Source: JADJOY01 sp016713535 [NCBI: Deltaproteobacteria bacterium] (GTDB taxonomy: Bacteria; JADJOY01). From it: a DNA stretch of 64,000 bases. The translations under genes and the position numbers were made by a program. Location of the stretch: NCBI GenBank assembly GCA_016713535.1, contig JADJOY010000021.1, positions 62,001-126,000 of the forward strand, in the 5' to 3' direction. The notes under the pieces are model-generated. The model was not told the DNA's origin and ran no database searches. It saw nothing but the letters and a program-made list of their open reading frames with translations. Below, piece by piece: positions 9,801-18,524 of this stretch (the stretch's first letter is position 1; each line of letters opens with the position of its first letter).

Positions 9801-10289
9801 TCAGGTCGAGCGGCCGAGCTTGTCGGCGAGGCGACTCCGCACCAGCGGTGGGACGAGTGTCGACACGTCGCCGCCAAAGCGCATGACCTCCTTCACCCGC
9901 CGCGAGCTGACGAAGAAATTGGACTCCGACGTCATCATGAACAGCGTCTCGAGGTCGGGATGGAGGCGACGGTTCATCATCGCCATCTCGTACTCGTACT
10001 CGAAGTCGGAGAGAGCTCGAAGGCCGCGCATCACCACGGTGGCGCCGCGCGCCCGTGCGTAGTCCACGAGGAGTCCCTCGAAGCTCTCCACCGTGACGTC
10101 GGTGCGGCGACTCACGGCCTCGCGCACCAGCTCGATGCGCTCCTGGGTGGTGAAGAGGGTGGTCTTCTCGATGTTGCGGGCCACCGCGACGATGAGATGC
10201 CCGAACAGACGAACGCCGCGCTCGATGAGGTCGAGATGTCCGTTCGTGACCGGGTCGAACGACCCTGGGTAGATGGCGATGGCGTTCAT
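9801..10289 (-). CDS. coaD: Phosphopantetheine adenylyltransferase
   Basis: CoaD transfers AMP from ATP to 4'-phosphopantetheine, the penultimate step of coenzyme A synthesis. The 162-residue length is typical. The nucleotidyltransferase motif GSFDPVTNGHLDLIERG (about 9-25) carries the T/HxGH element. VMRGLRALSDFEYEYEMAMMN and the C-terminal SSRRVKEV are diagnostic. It overlaps rsmD by four bases, an rsmD-coaD pairing common in bacteria. ATG at 10289-10287 was chosen because the upstream frame belongs to rsmD. A pantothenate kinase for the same pathway (coaX) is encoded at 23072. Confidence 0.95.
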   Translation of the reverse strand: MNAIAIYPGSFDPVTNGHLDLIERGVRLFGHLIVAVARNIEKTTLFTTQERIELVREAVSRRTDVTVESFEGLLVDYARARGATVVMRGLRALSDFEYEYEMAMMNRRLHPDLETLFMMTSESNFFVSSRRVKEVMRFGGDVSTLVPPLVRSRLADKLGRST

Positions 10290-10855
10290 GGTACCTCGGG
10301 AGAGGGAGCTCGGTGCTCGAGAAAGACGAGCCCCGTCGAGCCATAGCGGCGCAGATCGGTGAGCGCGAACCCGGCGAGCTCGCGTGGGGGTGGGCGACGG
10401 ACGTCGTACTCCACCACGATGCAGCCGCCAGGGGCGAGCAGGGTGGGTAGAGCCGGGTGCGCGAGGGTCTCGTCGCGGGCGGAGCCTTCGTAGGGCGCGT
10501 CGATGAGGATCAGGTCGAACGGCGAACCGTCCACCGCGAGTGCCGGGAGACTGGCCGGCAAGGTGAGCTCTCGAACGCTCGCCTTCGCGGCGAGCCCGGT
10601 CGACTGGAGATTGGTGCGGATGAGCCTCGAGGTTGCGCGGTCGCACTCGACGAAAACCGCCCGCGCTGCGCCGCGTGACAGAGCCTCGATCCCGAGCGCG
10701 CCGGTGCCGGCGAACAGATCCATCACCGAGAGTCCAGTCACGTCACCGAGAATAGAGAACAAGGCCTCGCGGACCCGGTCCGACGTCGGCCGCAACCCGG
10801 GACGATCGTCGCTCTCGAGACGTCGCCCACGTGCCACGCCCGCCACGATGCGCAC
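10286..10855 (-). CDS. rsmD: 16S rRNA (guanine-N2)-methyltransferase RsmD
   Basis: RsmD methylates G966 of 16S rRNA using S-adenosylmethionine. The 189-residue Rossmann methyltransferase has the SAM motif MDLFAGTGALGIEALSRGA (about 45-63). N-terminal RIVAGVARGRRL and RPTSDRVREALFSIL are family signatures. The catalytic (D/N)PPY motif appears as DAPY, a slight variant. Its stop overlaps coaD (ATGA on the minus strand), indicating coupled translation. Confidence 0.93.
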   Translation of the reverse strand: MRIVAGVARGRRLESDDRPGLRPTSDRVREALFSILGDVTGLSVMDLFAGTGALGIEALSRGAARAVFVECDRATSRLIRTNLQSTGLAAKASVRELTLPASLPALAVDGSPFDLILIDAPYEGSARDETLAHPALPTLLAPGGCIVVEYDVRRPPPRELAGFALTDLRRYGSTGLVFLEHRAPSPEVP

Positions 10856-10974
10856 GTTCTTTCCTTCGAGGCATCGAGTCGCGAATGGGCGGTTCGGGTC
10901 AGCGCCAGCGTGGTTCTGCGCGCATGGCTAGCATCGCGCCCCGAGACCGTCAAGACGTGCGCGCCACCGTGGGG

Positions 10975-12146
10975 TCATAGCCAATGCCGCGCCGCGAACC
11001 AGAGGGCTCCCTGGAGGCGCTGCCACCACGATCGCTCGCGCCAGCGTGCGAGGCTGACCTCGCGGCTGAGCGAGAGGTCTCGGGCGAAGAGCTCGTCCAT
11101 CGCGCGGCCGAGAGGTTCGCCCGCGATCGCCACCACGATCTCGAGGTTGTGGCGGAAGCTGCGGTGATCGAGGTTGTACGAGCCGATGACGGACCAGCTC
11201 CCGTCGACGCAAACCGTCTTGGCGTGCAGGACGCGCCCGGGCCACTCGTGGATGCGGATCCCCCGCGAGAGGAGCCGTCCATAGAGGTGGCGCGTCGCGT
11301 GCTGCACCGCGGGGACGTCGCTGATGCCCCCGAGAAGGACCTGGACGTCGACACCGCGCCGCACCGCCGCTGCGAGCGCGCGCTGGATCCCGCGGTCGGG
11401 GATGAAGTAGGCCTGGGTGAGGTGGATCGAGCGCCGTGCGTGACGGAACGCGGACAGGTAGCCGCGCCGGATCGTGTGGCGACGGCGCCATTCCCGGTTC
11501 GCGAGCACGAGCGCCGCATGACCTCCGCCGACGACCGGGGGGCTCGACGGTAGATAGCGAGCCGGGTCGAGCTCCTCGCCGGTCGTCGACCACCACGCGC
11601 GGCGGAACTGCTTGCCGAGCTCGCGGACGACCGGTCCTTCGAGGCGCACGTTCGTGTCGCGCCAAGCCGCCGCCCCGGCTGCGAAGGGCGATGCTCGTCG
11701 CACAGATTCGAGCCGCCGACGAATCCGACCTTGCCGTCGACGACGAGGATCTTGCGGTGATCGCGACGGTGCCAGAAGGCCGGATGCTCGCCCAGACGGA
11801 TGGGACGGTACAGCCGGAAGTTCCCTCCCGCGTCCTCGATCGCCCGCGCCAACCGCGAGCTCGCGAAGATCGAGCCGACCGCGTCGGCCAGCACGCGGAC
11901 CTGCACGCCAGCGCGCGCCTTCGCGATCAGCGCGTCGGCGAAGCGCCAGCCGGTTTCGTCGCTCTGGATCCGGTAGGTCTCCAGGTGGACGTGATCCGTG
12001 GCCGCGTCGATCGCCGCGAGCATGCTCGGGAACGTGTGCTCGGCATCCGCGAGGAGCATCGCGTCGTTGCCGTGCTGCAACCCGCCGAGGGGCGACCTCC
12101 ACGTTGCGCCCGCGCTCGACCCGGTCGGGGATGCGGTTGCGTTCAT
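10975..12146 (-). CDS. Phospholipase D / cardiolipin synthase family protein, frameshifted
   Basis: A two-HKD-motif enzyme of the cardiolipin synthase family. The N-terminal half, from ATG at 12146-12144, holds HRRDHRKILVVDGKVGFVGG; the C-terminal half, in another frame, holds HAKTVCVDGSWSVIGSYN. The frames join near 11680 within CDEHRPFAAGAAAWRDTNVRL. The span is one base short of whole codons, so a single deletion explains the break, giving about 390 residues. There is no N-terminal membrane hairpin, which makes it more like the soluble ClsB/YbhO type than ClsA. Other PLD activities such as phosphatidyl transfer are possible. Confidence 0.83.
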
Positions 12147-12340
12147 GGTGGCGAGTCTAAGCGGCCGAGTCGAGCGCTGGACGTGCGAAGGCAGGGGCGA
12201 TGCCGCGGGATTGCCTCACCGCCACGGCATCGCGTAACGTCGGCGCCCGTCCGATCTCGACGGCACTTCGCTGCGTTGCTCGGCAGGCTCCTCGCTTGCG
12301 GGTCGCCCCGAAACTCGGTCGCCCATCGATCCCGTCCCCG

Positions 12341-12868
12341 GTGAACCCGCTCGCAGCCGAGCTCTGGTCGTTGCCCTACGCCCCGGTGCCCCGCTCGGGA
12401 GCCGTGTGGCTCGAGGCGGCGGCGCCGACCCTGCTGGTGGTCCACGCGCTGCTCGCCATCGCGTTGCTGGGGGCGACGACCCACGATGCCATCCTCGTCA
12501 TCGGTTTCCTCCGTGGTCGGTTCGGTCGGGCGCGCCTCGAGCGCCTCTACGTGCGGATCCAGCTCGTCGCGTACCTCGCGACCTTCCTGGTCGGGTCCGT
12601 GATCTACCCGGCCTACAGGATCTACGTCCGAGCGGCGGTGTTCGATCGGTGGGCGCCGTGGGCATCGAATCTCTTCGACGTGAAGGAGAACTTCGCGGCG
12701 CTCGGACTGGCCGTGACGATCGCCTACGCGTGGCTTCGCGGCCGATTCGAGCCTGCGCGCGACGCCGCCTGGGGACCGCTCTACGCGGTGCTCGGCCTGA
12801 CGGTGGCGGCGCTGGTGTGGTTCCAGGTGGTCGCGGGGCTGGTGCTCGTCGCGGAGCGCGGCCTGTGA
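12341..12868 (+). CDS. Small four-helix membrane protein
   Basis: Not recognised as a named family. The 175-residue protein has four hydrophobic segments at roughly 25-50, 62-90, 115-135 and 143-170, with charged loops (GRFGRARLER, FDVKENF). GTG 12341 places a short polar N-terminus before the first helix; the frame stays open upstream to ATG 12200, but that extension is Arg/Pro rich and does not look like protein. It ends in a GTGA overlap with the next gene and heads an operon of envelope proteins. An integral inner-membrane location is inferred. Confidence 0.65.
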   Translation: MNPLAAELWSLPYAPVPRSGAVWLEAAAPTLLVVHALLAIALLGATTHDAILVIGFLRGRFGRARLERLYVRIQLVAYLATFLVGSVIYPAYRIYVRAAVFDRWAPWASNLFDVKENFAALGLAVTIAYAWLRGRFEPARDAAWGPLYAVLGLTVAALVWFQVVAGLVLVAERGL

Positions 12869-13313
12869 CCACCGCATCCCCGATGTCGGCGACGTCGAGG
12901 CGGGCCGTGATCGGATCCGCATTCGTGCTCGGCTTCGCGCTCACGTTCACGACCACGTCGTTTCGTACGCTCGCCGTGCCCTGGTATGAGCCCCTCGCAC
13001 GGCAGTGGAGGGTCGCGACGAAGGCCGGCAGCGCGGCGAGCCCGGCGATGGACTGGTACGGGCGGCTCGCCGTCGCGGCGCTCGCTGCAGCCTCGAGCGC
13101 TGGCGTGGCGGCCGCGGGCGTTCGCGTCCTGGGCCGTGAGCCCGCCCCGGGAGCTTCGGGCCCGTCGCGCTGGCGATCAACACCGCGGTCCTCTTCTGGC
13201 TTTGTGCCACGGCGTACGCCTGGACGCTGTCGCATCGCGCGATCTCGCCCACGCCGCCGATGAGCTTCGAGACGACGTCCGCTCGGAGCGAACCGGAGCG
13301 GCTCGACCGATGA
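12865..13313 (+). CDS. Small membrane protein, frameshifted
   Basis: Starts at GTG 12865 in a GTGA overlap with the preceding gene. The first frame encodes a hydrophobic segment (AVIGSAFVLGFALTF), a periplasmic-like loop with PWYEPLARQW, and a second helix. After a GGGCCC run near 13158 the sensible frame changes to PVALAINTAVLFWLCATAY, a third helix, and ends ERLDR at 13313, overlapping the next ATG in ATGA. The span is one base short, consistent with a consensus deletion. About 149 residues. Family unknown; the conserved spacing suggests it works with the four-helix protein before it. Confidence 0.6.
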
Positions 13314-14668
13314 GCGACGTGCGTTCGGTGCTCGCGTCCACGGCGCGGGCGGTGGCGTCGATCGCGTGGGGGTGCGTGCTCGCGTGGCTTCCAGGCACGG
13401 CGCGCGCGAGCGTGGAGGACCTGTACGGCGCCGGTGGCCGCGGCCCCGCCCTCGCGGGTGCGCTCACCGCCGACAGTCGCGGGCCCGAGTCGACGTTCTA
13501 CAACCCTGCTGGCCTCGCACACTCCGACCATTTCAGCCTGTTCGCGACCGTCTCGCTCTTCACCCAGGACCTCGACGCCGGGATCGCCGGTGGGGTCTCG
13601 GACCCGAGCGTGGGCGTGTCGCTCGGCCTCGCGGCCCCCATTCCCTTCGGGGGACCGCTCGAGGATCGGCTCTTCTTCGGGGCCGTCGTGCACCTGCCGA
13701 CGGATGGGGCCCGGTTGATCCGGATCGACCTGCCGGGCTTCGAGCAGCCCTATTTCCTTCCGTACCAGAATGCGACGGAGCGGGCGGTGATCTCGGCGGG
13801 GCTCGGTGTCCGGCTGACCGATTGGCTCCGCCTCGGTGCGGGGATGGAGATCCATCTCCTCGATTCGCCGAACTCGGTGGCGGGTGGCATCGGCAGGACC
13901 GGCACCTTCGAGCTGAGCACCGATCTCGCGCTGCTGGCCGACTACGTTCCACGTTTCGGCGTCGAGCTCGACGGCGCGGTGCTCGGCGAGACCTTCGAGG
14001 GATGGGCACTCGGGATCACGTACCGGGAACGGTTCGACGAGGACTTTGCGCTGCCGACCCAGTTCGACATCGGATTTCCCGCCACGCTGCTGGTGAGCGG
14101 CAGCACCTTCTTCGTCCCGCGGGAGCTCGCCGCGGGTGTGGCCTGGCGACCGAGCCCAGGCTGGAAGTTCACCGGCGACGTGGTGTGGGAGCGATGGTCG
14201 GAGCTGCCTTCGCCTCGGATCCGGGTCGGCATCGTCGGGCTCGACGGTCTGTTGCCGGACCCGGACCTCGCCGAGATCCTCGCGCCGGTGCCCGATCCGC
14301 GCGTGTCGGATACGGTCGCGCCCCGATTCGGGCTCGAATGGGACCTGCTCGCGAGCGACGTCGGCGCACCGCTGATCCTGCGCGGGGGGTACGCCTACGA
14401 GCCCTCGCCCGGTGAACCCGCGGGGGATCCGCTGCTCTTCTTCGGGGCTCGACACGTCGGCACGATCGGGGTCGACTGGGTGGTGGGCGCGCCCGTGTTG
14501 ACTCCGGACGAGCCACGCCTCGAGATCGAGGCCTACGGCCAGCTTCACGTCGTCGAGAGCGAGCGCCGCACCGTGCCGGCGTCGTTGTCGCCCACGGGCG
14601 CCGAGGTTTCGGTGAGCGGTGGCGGCTGGGTGGGCGTAACCGGGGTCGCGGTGCGGGTGACCTTCTGA
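13310..14668 (+). CDS. Outer-membrane protein of the OmpP1/FadL family
   Basis: A 452-residue precursor. Residues 1-35 form a signal peptide (hydrophobic IAWGCVLAWL, then a TARAS cleavage region). The mature N-terminus, VEDLYGAGGRGPALAGAL followed by STFYNPAGLA, is the FadL hallmark: the hatch segment plus the YNPAGLA turn. The rest alternates hydrophobic residues as in a beta barrel and ends with a terminal Phe (VAVRVTF), the usual outer-membrane sorting signal. FadL-type channels admit hydrophobic molecules such as fatty acids or aromatic hydrocarbons; the substrate cannot be read here. ATG 13310 overlaps the preceding stop. Confidence 0.82.
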   Translation: MSDVRSVLASTARAVASIAWGCVLAWLPGTARASVEDLYGAGGRGPALAGALTADSRGPESTFYNPAGLAHSDHFSLFATVSLFTQDLDAGIAGGVSDPSVGVSLGLAAPIPFGGPLEDRLFFGAVVHLPTDGARLIRIDLPGFEQPYFLPYQNATERAVISAGLGVRLTDWLRLGAGMEIHLLDSPNSVAGGIGRTGTFELSTDLALLADYVPRFGVELDGAVLGETFEGWALGITYRERFDEDFALPTQFDIGFPATLLVSGSTFFVPRELAAGVAWRPSPGWKFTGDVVWERWSELPSPRIRVGIVGLDGLLPDPDLAEILAPVPDPRVSDTVAPRFGLEWDLLASDVGAPLILRGGYAYEPSPGEPAGDPLLFFGARHVGTIGVDWVVGAPVLTPDEPRLEIEAYGQLHVVESERRTVPASLSPTGAEVSVSGGGWVGVTGVAVRVTF

Positions 14669-16019
14669 TGCGAGCCGGGTCGATGCAACGATCCCGTCCC
14701 GCTCGGGCACGTCGTGGCGGCGTCGCTGCCTTGATGGTCTTGGCACTCCACGTGCTCTTCGCTCGGAGTGCTTCCGCTCACCCGTTCGATCTCTTCGGTT
14801 ACGGCTCGCGCGCTACCGCGATGGGGAACGCCTACACCGCGCTCGCCGACGGATACGAGGCGGCCTACTACAACCCAGCCGGCGTGGTGGGCGGTTCCGA
14901 CGTCCGCACCGGCTTCGGTTATCTGCAGACGTTCTCCGATCTGTCGCTCAACGGCCAGGCGCTCGAGCTCAAGGAGACGAAGCTGGGCGCGTTCGTGACC
15001 GGAGTGTCGGCGAGCGGCGAGCTGGGAGGACGTGGCGCCGGTCTGTCGATCGGCCTGCTCCTGCCCAACGAGGGCGCGATCCGCGCCAGCTCGCTCGAAC
15101 CCCTGCAGCCCAATTACGTGCTCCTCACGAACCGCACCCAGCGCGCCGAGATCTTGTTCACCGGTGGTCTCGAGATCCTGCCGGGGCTCGACTTCGGCGC
15201 GGGGTTCACCCTCGGCGCCGAGCTCGGTGGCGACGTGTCGATCGAGGCGACCGCGTTTCCGGCGACCGTGGCGGGCTCGGGGACCATCGAGATCGGCGCG
15301 CGCTTCTTCCCCGTCCTCGGACTGCGCTGGACTCCGCTCGAACACCTCCGGTTGGGGCTCACGTACCGGGGCCAGGCCGAGTTCCCGCTTCGCATCCCGC
15401 AGCGATCAACCTGCTGGTGGTACCGGGGGCGGAGCTCGGCGCCGACCTGGTGTTGCTGGTCGAGCAGCCGTACTACTACACGCCCCAGCAGGTCGCGTCC
15501 GGGATCGCATGGGATCCGTCCAGCGACTGGACCCTGAGCGCCGACCTCGTGTGGTGGAACTGGTCGGCCGCGGAGGACCCCGGGGTGCGTGGGGCGCTCG
15601 AGGTCTCCGGCCCACTCGCCGCGCTGCTGCCGCTGCCTACGATCCAGGCGCCTGTCGATCCGAACTTCCACGACATCGTCACCCCGCGCGTGGGGGTGGA
15701 GTGGCGTCCCCCCGGCACGCCGTACGGGCTCGCGGCGGTGCGCGCGGGCTACGGCTACGAGCCGACGCCGACGCCGCGTCCGATCGGCGCACAGAATCTC
15801 CTCGACTCCGACAAGCACATCATCGGCGCGGGGCTCGGGTTCCGCTTCCGGGATCCGTGGGGGATCCTGCGCAAGGACGCAGACCTCGACGTGCACGGCC
15901 AGTACTTCAGCTTCGCGCAGCGCGAGGCGTCGAAGACGGATCCGACCGATCCGATCGGCGACCTGGTCTTCGGCGGCGACCGCTGGACGGCAGGCGCCAT
16001 CGTCACGATCCACTTCTGA
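14668..16019 (+). CDS. Second FadL-like outer-membrane protein, frameshifted
   Basis: A paralogue of the preceding protein, sharing a stop-start base with it (TGATG). Signal peptide to about residue 37 (ALHVLFARSASA), then the FadL start FGYGSRATAMGNAYTALADG and AAYYNPAGVV. The frame breaks near 15400; the second frame continues NLLVVPGAELGADLVLLVEQ and ends AIVTIHF, again with a terminal Phe. The span lacks one base, so the original is likely an intact ~450-residue barrel. Both barrels contain the strand pair GIAW/GVAWRP followed by DW/GW..T.D.VW, supporting paralogy. Confidence 0.8.
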
Positions 16020-16022
16020 ACC

Positions 16023-17060
16023 ATGCACTTCGATACCGCACGGCCCGGCGCCTCGGATTCGCTACGACGTTCCACGGTCGCGGCGCTGCTCGTCCTCGCT
16101 CTCGGCGGGTGCGGCACGGGGATCTTTCCGGAGTCGAGCGAGGGGCTCGGCTTTCCGGGGACGACGCCGTGGGTGAAGGTCGACCAGCGTCCGGACGTCT
16201 CCGACGCGCTCGGAATCCAGGTGGTGTCGCTCGCGGCATCGCTGGGCGACGAGCTCCGCGACCCGTGCGCGATCGCGCTCGCGGACGGGAGCCGCGCGCT
16301 CTATTACGCCAGCTCTGCGAGCCGATCGATCTGGCGAACTCGAGCCGCCGCCGGCTCGTTCGAATGGGCGCGGGGTGCTCGGGTCCTGAGCGCCACCGAG
16401 TCGTGGGAGCGCGGCGAGGTGCGGGGTTTGTCCGTCCTCGAGCGCGAAGAGGGCCTCGTGGCCTGGTACGGGGCCGGCGCCGGGGCTGGTATCGGACGCG
16501 CAGTCTCGTCGGACGGCATCCGGTGGACCAAAGAGCCGGGCGTTCCCGTGCTGACGCCGTCCGAGTCGTGGGAGGCGGACGCGGTTCGCGCGCCGGCCGT
16601 AGCCCGCGCCTCCGACGGCCGACTGTGGATGGTCTACGAGGTCGGTGAAGGAGCCGGCATCGGTGCCGCGTGGTCGGACGACGGGATCGAGTGGCGCCGC
16701 ACCGGGTTGGCGTTGGGGCGCGGTGAGACTGGGAGCTGGGATGCGGCTCGGGTTGCCGCGCCTTCGCTGCGGGTCGAGATCTCCGCCGCGGGAAGGGATG
16801 TATTTCGGGTCTGGTACGAGGGTATGGCCGGAAACGATCATTCGATCGGTGAGGCCGGGTCCTACGACGGCACGGCGTGGACCCGCTCCCCCTACAACCC
16901 GGTGTTGGCCGAGTCCCCGCCACTCGGCCTCACGGTCGGCGCCGACGAGCGCGAGCCCTGGGTCATCGGGGAAGCCGGCTCTCGGGAGCTCTGGTTCGTC
17001 GCGAGGCAACTCGACCCGCTTGCCCAGGGGATCGGTGTCGCCCGTGACGAATCTTCGTAA
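16023..17060 (+). CDS. Lipoprotein with beta-propeller (glycosidase-like) repeats
   Basis: A 345-residue predicted lipoprotein: hydrophobic stretch, then LALGGC with the acylated Cys at 30. Three or more blades repeat a pattern of VL..SESWE.D.VR.P.V followed by MVYEVGEGAGIG.A.S.DGI.W; this is the style of five-bladed propellers seen in GH32/GH43/GH130-like proteins. No catalytic residues can be assigned with confidence. It follows the two FadL-like genes by three bases, so it may be an outer-membrane partner of those channels. A carbohydrate-binding or hydrolytic role is only a possibility. Confidence 0.7.
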   Translation: MHFDTARPGASDSLRRSTVAALLVLALGGCGTGIFPESSEGLGFPGTTPWVKVDQRPDVSDALGIQVVSLAASLGDELRDPCAIALADGSRALYYASSASRSIWRTRAAAGSFEWARGARVLSATESWERGEVRGLSVLEREEGLVAWYGAGAGAGIGRAVSSDGIRWTKEPGVPVLTPSESWEADAVRAPAVARASDGRLWMVYEVGEGAGIGAAWSDDGIEWRRTGLALGRGETGSWDAARVAAPSLRVEISAAGRDVFRVWYEGMAGNDHSIGEAGSYDGTAWTRSPYNPVLAESPPLGLTVGADEREPWVIGEAGSRELWFVARQLDPLAQGIGVARDESS

Positions 17061-17082
17061 GTGCCCTAGAATCCGGTGGAAA

Positions 17083-17111
17083 TTGACGTCGCTCGCGAGC
17101 GTGTGGTAACG
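17083..17111 (+). promoter_or_regulatory. Weak sigma-70-like promoter before the pseudo-receiver gene
   Basis: TTGACG at 17083-17088 is followed after 17 bases by GTAACG. The -10 match is poor. The position, about 24 bases before the GTG start, suits a short leader. The gene also has a good ribosome site, AAGGGGG, ending five bases before GTG 17135. Confidence 0.25.
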
Positions 17112-17134
17112 CTACGCGCCGACAAGGGGGCGTC

Positions 17135-17581
17135 GTGGCCGGAAGAGTCCTGCTGGTCGATCCGAACGAGAACAGCCAACGCACGCTCGAGCTGACGCTC
17201 CACGCCGAGTTTCTCGAGGTGGTGACCGTGGCGAGTGCCGCGGCGGCGCTGGAGCGCCTCGAGCAGGACGACGTCTCGTTAGTGCTCGCGAGCGTCGAGC
17301 TGCCGGACGCGGACGGTGCAGACCTGCTGCGACAGGTGCGGCTGAACCCGGCGACCGCTGGGATCCCGAACCTGCTGCTCGGTGACGACGTCGAGTCCCT
17401 GCAGGAGGCGGTGCGCGGCGGTGGTATCGACGGCATCCTCGGGAAGCCGTTCCGCGCCAAGGATCTGGTCGACCAGGTGTACCGGTCGATGCGTGAGCCC
17501 GGAACCGGCGCGCTCCCGAGCGCGGGGGCTAGCGATGGCGGGCACGAGGTTGGCGCCGGGGAAGGTCCCGGAGTCGGCTGA
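17135..17581 (+). CDS. Receiver-domain protein lacking the phosphoacceptor Asp
   Basis: A CheY-like receiver fold of about 125 residues: VLLVDPNE at the first strand and LGKPFRAKDLVDQV at the fifth strand and helix, with the conserved Lys kept. At the phosphorylation position the usual D is Ser53 (VLASVELPDADG), so it is a pseudo-receiver that should not be phosphorylated. The last ~25 residues are low-complexity and overlap the next gene by 47 bases. In a window full of indels this may instead be the N-terminal domain of a single protein continuing into the 17535 gene; the two possibilities cannot be separated by eye. Confidence 0.7.
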   Translation: MAGRVLLVDPNENSQRTLELTLHAEFLEVVTVASAAAALERLEQDDVSLVLASVELPDADGADLLRQVRLNPATAGIPNLLLGDDVESLQEAVRGGGIDGILGKPFRAKDLVDQVYRSMREPGTGALPSAGASDGGHEVGAGEGPGVG

Positions 17582-18353
17582 GGTCGTCGACGGTGAGGCC
17601 GGCGGCGATTTCTTCGATCTCGCCGGAGAGCTGGACCGCGGCGATTCGGTCGCTGCCCGCCGCCCCGATGCGCTCCGGACCCGCGCTGAGGAGATCGCGA
17701 AGGAGATCGGCTTCGGGACCGGCGGTGACCGCACGGTGGTCGTGAGCCGGGACGATCTCCAGGCGCTGCGGAGCACGATGGGGATGGCCGCCCGAGGCTC
17801 GAAGGAAGAGCCCAAGGGACAGACGTCCCACACCCAGATGATGTCGAAGGAGGAGCTGGAACAGCAGCTCCGCAACAAGAAGGCTGGCGAAGCGGGTGAC
17901 GAGGACGAAGTCGCGAACTTCCAGACGATGATGATGAGTCGCGACGAGCTCGCCGACCTCCGCGAGAAAGTGCAGGCGGGGCGTCCGGCGGCGGCTCGAG
18001 TCGCGGCCAGCGCGACGGCCACGCCGGTCGGAGGTGTCAAGGCGCGCGATACAGGGGCGGCCGGCCCCGGTACCGGCCCGGCGCACTCGCAGACCGCACC
18101 GACGCTTCGGCCCAAGGCGGTCGGCGCGCCGGGCTCCGACGAGTCGATCGAGGCGCTCGTGCGTAGCGCAGCGCACGCGACCGAGGAGGAGCTGCTGCGC
18201 AGTCTCCAGCGCATTCGCCCGGACATGGCGGACGCGGTGCGCAAGGTGTCGCAGCAGCTCGTGGAGCGGATCGCGCGTCGCGTCGCGCTGGAAACCGCCG
18301 AGAAACGGGTCGAGGAAGAGATCGCCCGGATCCGCAAGGCGATCCGCGGCTGA
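17535..18353 (+). CDS. Charged coiled-coil protein with a conserved C-terminal helix pair
   Basis: 272 residues from ATG 17535. Acidic N-terminus, then repeated short segments VVSRDDLQALR, MMSKEELEQQLR and MMSRDELADLREK, which look like three copies of a helix starting (S/M)(R/K)(D/E)(D/E)L. A Pro/Ala/Thr linker follows (about 155-200). The C-terminal EEELLRSLQRIRPDMADAV with VERIARRVALETAEKRVEEEI resembles the tail on some Deltaproteobacterial response regulators. It may belong to the upstream pseudo-receiver through a frameshift. Role unknown; a scaffold or signalling adaptor is possible. Confidence 0.65.
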   Translation: MAGTRLAPGKVPESAEVVDGEAGGDFFDLAGELDRGDSVAARRPDALRTRAEEIAKEIGFGTGGDRTVVVSRDDLQALRSTMGMAARGSKEEPKGQTSHTQMMSKEELEQQLRNKKAGEAGDEDEVANFQTMMMSRDELADLREKVQAGRPAAARVAASATATPVGGVKARDTGAAGPGTGPAHSQTAPTLRPKAVGAPGSDESIEALVRSAAHATEEELLRSLQRIRPDMADAVRKVSQQLVERIARRVALETAEKRVEEEIARIRKAIRG

Positions 18354-18524
18354 CCCGAGGGTCGCGACGACTTGCCGGGTGCCACGAGGACCCGGCGCGC
18401 CGCGCGTGCGCTGCTGACGGCACTCGCGGTCCCGTGTAGCTTGGGTGATTTCGCCGGCGTCACCCGCCGGCGGCGCCCTCGGCGCTCGTGCCGCCGAGGC
18501 TTTCGCTCGAAGGCATCCACGACC

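Noticed and set aside
18452-18475. CGCCGGCG-type hairpin before valS as a T-box or riboswitch
   Set aside because: Only a short GC stem is visible; no T-box specifier or conserved box sequence could be recognised.
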